NCBI GenBank assembly: GCA_041397725.1
Contig: JAWKVZ010000007.1
Span: 124,001-188,000 of the forward strand
From: JAGRKR01 sp041397725
GTDB taxonomy: Bacteria > Pseudomonadota > Alphaproteobacteria > Rhizobiales > Hyphomicrobiaceae
Reading direction: 5' to 3'
DNA: 64,000 nt
Part shown: in pieces, positions 60,938 to 64,000 of the stretch
Layout: each line of letters starts with the position of its first letter
How positions within the stretch are numbered: the stretch's first letter is position 1
Program-made: the position numbers and the translations under genes
Notes under the pieces: model-generated
What the model saw: the letters and a program-made list of their open reading frames with translations, nothing else
What the model was told of the DNA's origin: nothing
Databases searched by the model: none

Positions 60938-62008
60938 TCAGCGCGGGAGCAGGACCCAGGCGTCGAGATCGAGGATGACGTCCTCGGCATAGGTCTGCTT
61001 TTCGCCGGCGGCCATCAGCGGATGATCGGCACAGGGCCGGTTCTTCGTGGCGATCATCCGCAGCCGCAGGGCGCCGACGTCGCTGCGGCCCGGGATCTCC
61101 GCGCGCTCCGTCACCTCGCTCCAGGCATAGACGGTATCGCCGGCAAAGCACGGCGCCACGTGGCGGCCGGCATTGATGGCGGCCACATGAAACGCATTGG
61201 CCAAGCCGTTGAACGACAGCGCCCGGGCCAGCGAGATCACGACGCCTCCGTAGACGAGGCGGCGTCCGAGCCGGTCGGCTCCCTGCACGTGCTGGTTGAA
61301 GTGGACCTTGGCGGTGTTCTGGTAGAGCCGGGTCGCCAACTGGTGCTCGGCCTCCTCGAGCGTCATGCCGTCGACGTGGTCGATGCGCTCGCCGGCGTCG
61401 TAGTCCTGCCAGCGGAATGCGGAGCCGGCGAGCGCCATGTCGTAACGGGAGGTCGCGATCTCCGGAACGGCCGTGCCGAGGTCGCTCGGGTCGACCCTGG
61501 CGGCCAGCACCGGCACCAGGGCTTCAGGCGCTGGCGAGGCGGCATCGCGCTTTCGCACCATCACCCAGCGGACGTATTCGAGAACCACCTCTCCGCGTTG
61601 GTTGCGGCCGGTCGATTTGAGGTAGACGACGCCCGACGTCCTGTTGGAGTTCTCCCGCAGGCCGATGATTTCCGATGTCGCGGACAGCGTATCGCCGGGG
61701 AAGACAGGCTTCAGAAACCGGCATTCGGCATAGCCGAGATTGGCGACCGCATTGAGCGAGATGTCGGGCACGGTCTTGCCGAAGACGACGTGGAAGACCA
61801 GGAGATCGTCGACCGGCGCCTGGGGATAGCCGATCGCCTGGGCGAAGGCCGTCGACGACTGCACGGCGCAACGGTTGCCATAGAGCGCGGTGTAGAGGGC
61901 GACGTCTCCTGCCGTGATCGTGCGTGGTGTCGCGTGCGCGATGATCTGTCCGACCCGGAAATCCTCGAAGAAATTGCCCTGGGAGGTCTTGCTCTTTCCA
62001 TCACGCAT
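60938..62008 (-). CDS. mch: mesaconyl-CoA hydratase-like double MaoC-fold protein
   Basis: The enzyme interconverts mesaconyl-C1-CoA and beta-methylmalyl-CoA in the ethylmalonyl-CoA pathway for C2 assimilation. The 356-residue protein has two hotdog MaoC-like domains: N-terminal with FFEDFRVGQIIAHATPRTITAGD and DDLLVFHVVFGKTVPDIS, and C-terminal with FNQHVQGADRLGRRLVYGG holding a catalytic Asp/His arrangement. The family is characterised in Methylobacterium and Rhodobacter. The malyl-CoA lyase-like gene lies two genes upstream, which supports the call. Confidence 0.9.
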   Translation of the reverse strand: MRDGKSKTSQGNFFEDFRVGQIIAHATPRTITAGDVALYTALYGNRCAVQSSTAFAQAIGYPQAPVDDLLVFHVVFGKTVPDISLNAVANLGYAECRFLKPVFPGDTLSATSEIIGLRENSNRTSGVVYLKSTGRNQRGEVVLEYVRWVMVRKRDAASPAPEALVPVLAARVDPSDLGTAVPEIATSRYDMALAGSAFRWQDYDAGERIDHVDGMTLEEAEHQLATRLYQNTAKVHFNQHVQGADRLGRRLVYGGVVISLARALSFNGLANAFHVAAINAGRHVAPCFAGDTVYAWSEVTERAEIPGRSDVGALRLRMIATKNRPCADHPLMAAGEKQTYAEDVILDLDAWVLLPR

Positions 62009-62036
62009 GGCGCTCGCGCCTCCTTTCGCCGTTGCC

Positions 62037-62240
62037 TCAATAGTCGGACAGCTTCAAGCCCTTGCTGTACTCGCCGGGGACCTCCTTGACGACGACCTGC
62101 CCGCAGATCACGCGGCCCTTGGCGGCGTCGAAGGTCAGCGTCGGCTGGCCGTAGATCTCCCAGCCGTTGTTGATGGCCGCCGTCACGCGCTCGCAGAAGC
62201 TGACGTCGTCAGGGCCGGTCAGGTAGCGATAGAGCTTCAT
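62037..62240 (-). CDS. DUF1737 small protein
   Basis: The 67-residue protein begins MKLYRYLTGPDDVSFCERVT and has NNGWEIYGQPTLTFDAAKGR and ICGQVVVKEVPG, the DUF1737 pattern of a compact beta-rich fold. Function is unknown. It lies between the malyl-CoA lyase-like and mesaconyl-CoA hydratase genes (26 and 28 bp gaps), so it is co-transcribed with both. Confidence 0.9.
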   Translation of the reverse strand: MKLYRYLTGPDDVSFCERVTAAINNGWEIYGQPTLTFDAAKGRVICGQVVVKEVPGEYSKGLKLSDY

Positions 62241-62266
62241 GGCGCTGTCGTCCTTATGGCTGGGGG

Positions 62267-63154
62267 TCAACCGGAGCTGCGGGCCTGGATGGCGGCCGCG
62301 ATCGCCAGCGTGCGGCGGGCCATCTCGGCATGCAGCAACTCGACCATGCGGCCATCGACGGTGATCACGCCCTTGCCCTTGTTCTCCGGCAGGTCGAAGG
62401 CGGCGATGATCTTCTCGGCCGAGGCGACCTCCGTGGCGGCTGGCGAGAAGACGGCGTTGACCGTCGCGATCTGGTCGGGATGGATCACAGTCTTGCCGTC
62501 CATGCCCATGGCGCGGCCCTGTTGGCTCTCACGCTCGAGACCGTCCCTGTCCTTGAAGTCGTTGTAGACGCCATCGAGGATCTCGAGGCCGTTGGCGCGC
62601 GCTGCCGCGAGGCAGGTCATCAGCCATGGCATCATGGCGAAACGCTCCAGCCCGAGGCTGGCGCGTGTTTCCTTGGCGAGGTCGTTGGTGCCGAGCACGA
62701 AGCAGGACAGCCGCGAGCCGGGATGGCCGGCCGCCGCCGCGATCTGCGCCGCCGCGAGCATGGCTTTTGGCGTTTCCATCATCGCCCAGAGCCGTGTTTC
62801 AGCGCGCCCGCCCGCCCGATTGAGCATCTGCGAGACCTGATCGATGTCGCTCGCCGCGCCGACCTTCGGCACGAGAATGGCGTCTGGTCCGGCGGCGGCT
62901 GCGGCGGCGAGGTCGTCGGCGCCCCAGGGTGTATCGAGACCGTTGATGCGGATCACCGTCTCGCGGGCTCCGAATCCGCCGGCGCGCACGGCTGCGGCCA
63001 CCTGCTGGCGCGCCGCCGGCTTGGCGTCGGGCGCGACGGCGTCCTCGAGGTCGAGGATGACCACGTCGGCTGGCAGCGTCCGCGCCTTCTCCAGCGCACG
63101 CGCATTGGACCCCGGCATGTAGAGGGCGCTGCGACGCGGTCGGCTCGCCTGCAT
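62267..63154 (-). CDS. HpcH/HpaI aldolase-citrate lyase family protein (malyl-CoA lyase/thioesterase-like)
   Basis: The 295-residue protein has the CitE-like TIM barrel: RRSALYMPGSNARALEKA, VILDLEDAVAPDAK (residues ~32-45; the Asp and Glu bind metal), RINGLDTPWG, VPKVG, MMETPKAML and GTNDLAKE. It likely cleaves or hydrolyses malyl-CoA or beta-methylmalyl-CoA to glyoxylate and acetyl-CoA or propionyl-CoA, or acts as a (3S)-malyl-CoA thioesterase; its length is nearer the latter. The ATG at 63154 is chosen because the family starts here. It is the first gene of the mch cluster. Confidence 0.85.
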   Translation of the reverse strand: MQASRPRRSALYMPGSNARALEKARTLPADVVILDLEDAVAPDAKPAARQQVAAAVRAGGFGARETVIRINGLDTPWGADDLAAAAAAGPDAILVPKVGAASDIDQVSQMLNRAGGRAETRLWAMMETPKAMLAAAQIAAAAGHPGSRLSCFVLGTNDLAKETRASLGLERFAMMPWLMTCLAAARANGLEILDGVYNDFKDRDGLERESQQGRAMGMDGKTVIHPDQIATVNAVFSPAATEVASAEKIIAAFDLPENKGKGVITVDGRMVELLHAEMARRTLAIAAAIQARSSG

Positions 63155-63357
63155 GGCTGTCTCCCTGGCTCCAGAATGAGACTCCGCGCCGGGCACCCTG
63201 CATGGCGTGCCGAGGTGCGGTGCCGAAGTCCCGTGGCGAAGGCCGGCGGCTCGGCTATGATCGGCTTCGGACGTTCCGTCCCTAATAAGCGCGCGCCGCG
63301 CCACAGGCCAGTGGCAATCTGTCCCGGCCGTGTCGCTCAAGTCCCGAGCAGGAGCAC

Positions 63358-64000
63358 ATGGCCAGGGTTCTCGCGGTGTCATCGATGGTCGTGCGCGGCC
63401 ATGTCGGCAATGCCGCTGCGGTGCCGGTGCTGCAGTGTCTGGGCCACGAGGTCTGGTCCCTGCCGACCGTCGTCCTGTCCAATCATCCCGGGCATCGCAG
63501 GGTCGGGGGTGTCCAGATGGATGCCGGCAAGCTCGAGGATATGATCGAGGCGCTGGGCGAAAACGGCTGGCTCGACGAGCTGGACGCCGTCCTGACCGGC
63601 TATCTGCCGAGCGCCGCCCATGTTCTCCTGGCGGCGCGTCTCGTGCGACGGCTGAAGGCGTCGTCGCCCCGTCTCCTGTATCTCTGTGATCCCGCCCTCG
63701 GCGACGACCCGAAGGGTGTCTATGTCGCAGCAGAGGCGGCGGCGGCCATTCGTGACGAGTTGATCGGCCTTGCCGACATCACCACACCGAACCGCTTCGA
63801 GCTGGCCTGGCTCGCCGGCGTGGCGGTCGCGGACGTGCCGGGGGCGATTGCCGCCGCCGCCGCGCTCGGCTGTGCTGAGGTGCTGGTCACGTCCGTGCCG
63901 GATCTCCGGACGGCGCGCCTCGTCAATGTTCTCGCGACCCCGGATCGGCAGCGGTCCTGTCCGGTGCCCGCGCATCCGTCGGTGCCGCACGGCACGGGCG
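63358..64000 (+). CDS. pdxY: pyridoxal kinase-like protein, 3' truncated by window edge
   Basis: The frame runs open from the ATG at 63358 (GGAG upstream) to the last base, at least 214 codons. It reads MARVLAVSSMVVRGHVGNAA, GHEVWSLPTVVLSNHPGH (near residue 29), DAVLTGYLPSAAHV, YLCDPALGD (near 106) and DITTPNRFELAWLAG (near 141), the ribokinase-fold pyridoxal kinase pattern. The window ends inside the expected GTGD catalytic motif (HGTG...). The enzyme phosphorylates pyridoxal to pyridoxal 5'-phosphate. It is divergent from the malyl-CoA lyase-like gene. Confidence 0.88.
   Translation, partial: MARVLAVSSMVVRGHVGNAAAVPVLQCLGHEVWSLPTVVLSNHPGHRRVGGVQMDAGKLEDMIEALGENGWLDELDAVLTGYLPSAAHVLLAARLVRRLKASSPRLLYLCDPALGDDPKGVYVAAEAAAAIRDELIGLADITTPNRFELAWLAGVAVADVPGAIAAAAALGCAEVLVTSVPDLRTARLVNVLATPDRQRSCPVPAHPSVPHGTG

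Overview
The window is a GC-rich (roughly two-thirds G+C by eye) stretch of an alphaproteobacterial chromosome, most likely Hyphomicrobiales (Rhizobiales). Pointers are GcrA, an Irr-type Fur protein, an extensin-like protein, ethylmalonyl-CoA pathway genes, and gene orders typical of the group: hemE-hemJ-rho-mnmE, zapE-mdh-sucCD-sucAB-lpd, and soxBDAG. I found no insertion sequence, prophage, CRISPR array, rRNA or tRNA. This is core chromosome, not an accessory island.

Region 1 (1-8.7 kb) is the replication-origin neighbourhood. A perfect ParB-binding parS site lies at 16-31 and a second 14-bp core lies inside hemJ. The hemE/DUF299 intergenic region (about 4572-4989) carries two perfect DnaA boxes, weaker boxes and an AT-rich block, the same layout as the Caulobacter origin. 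mnmE, rho, hemJ and hemE run leftward from it; ppsR-like DUF299, maf, aroE, coaE and dnaQ run rightward.

Region 2 (8.7-22.1 kb) holds mixed housekeeping genes: two zinc-protease-like proteins, an ACT-like protein, a methyltransferase, map, radC, gcrA, irr, an SH3 protein, a glyoxylate/hydroxypyruvate reductase-like enzyme, an SDR without its usual catalytic residues, GST, htpX, an SDHAF4-like assembly factor, a TadG-like vWA protein and an extensin-like protein.

Region 3 (22.1-33.8 kb) is the leftward TCA cluster zapE-mdh-(unknown)-ridA-sucC-sucD-sucA-(small membrane protein)-sucB-lpdA.

Region 4 (33.8-40.7 kb) holds GNAT, a membrane-anchored FMN glutamate-synthase-like protein, an M48 protease with lemA, two neighbouring CDP-alcohol phosphatidyltransferases and a LysR regulator.

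Region 5 (40.7-46.9 kb) is the most unusual part: a rightward run of a cytoplasmic sulfite-oxidase-like molybdoenzyme, a second complete complex II (Fe-S subunit, two small anchors, flavoprotein) and a two-subunit class I fumarase. The flavoprotein appears to lack the histidine that normally binds FAD covalently, and the molybdoenzyme appears to lack a substrate-pocket arginine.

Region 6 (46.9-64 kb) contains heterotetrameric sarcosine oxidase soxBDAG, a BtuF-like protein without signal peptide, a histone H1-like Lys/Ala protein, a rhodanese, the classical sdhCDA-(unknown)-sdhB operon, an FAD oxidoreductase, a mesaconyl-CoA hydratase/DUF1737/malyl-CoA lyase-like cluster, and the 5' part of a pyridoxal kinase cut by the window edge.

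Together the genes describe a respiratory organism with most of the oxidative TCA cycle near the origin, the ability to oxidise sarcosine to glycine and C1 units, and probably C2 assimilation by the ethylmalonyl-CoA pathway. Gene starts were chosen from ribosome-binding sites and family N-termini; all homology calls are from reading motifs, not from searches.
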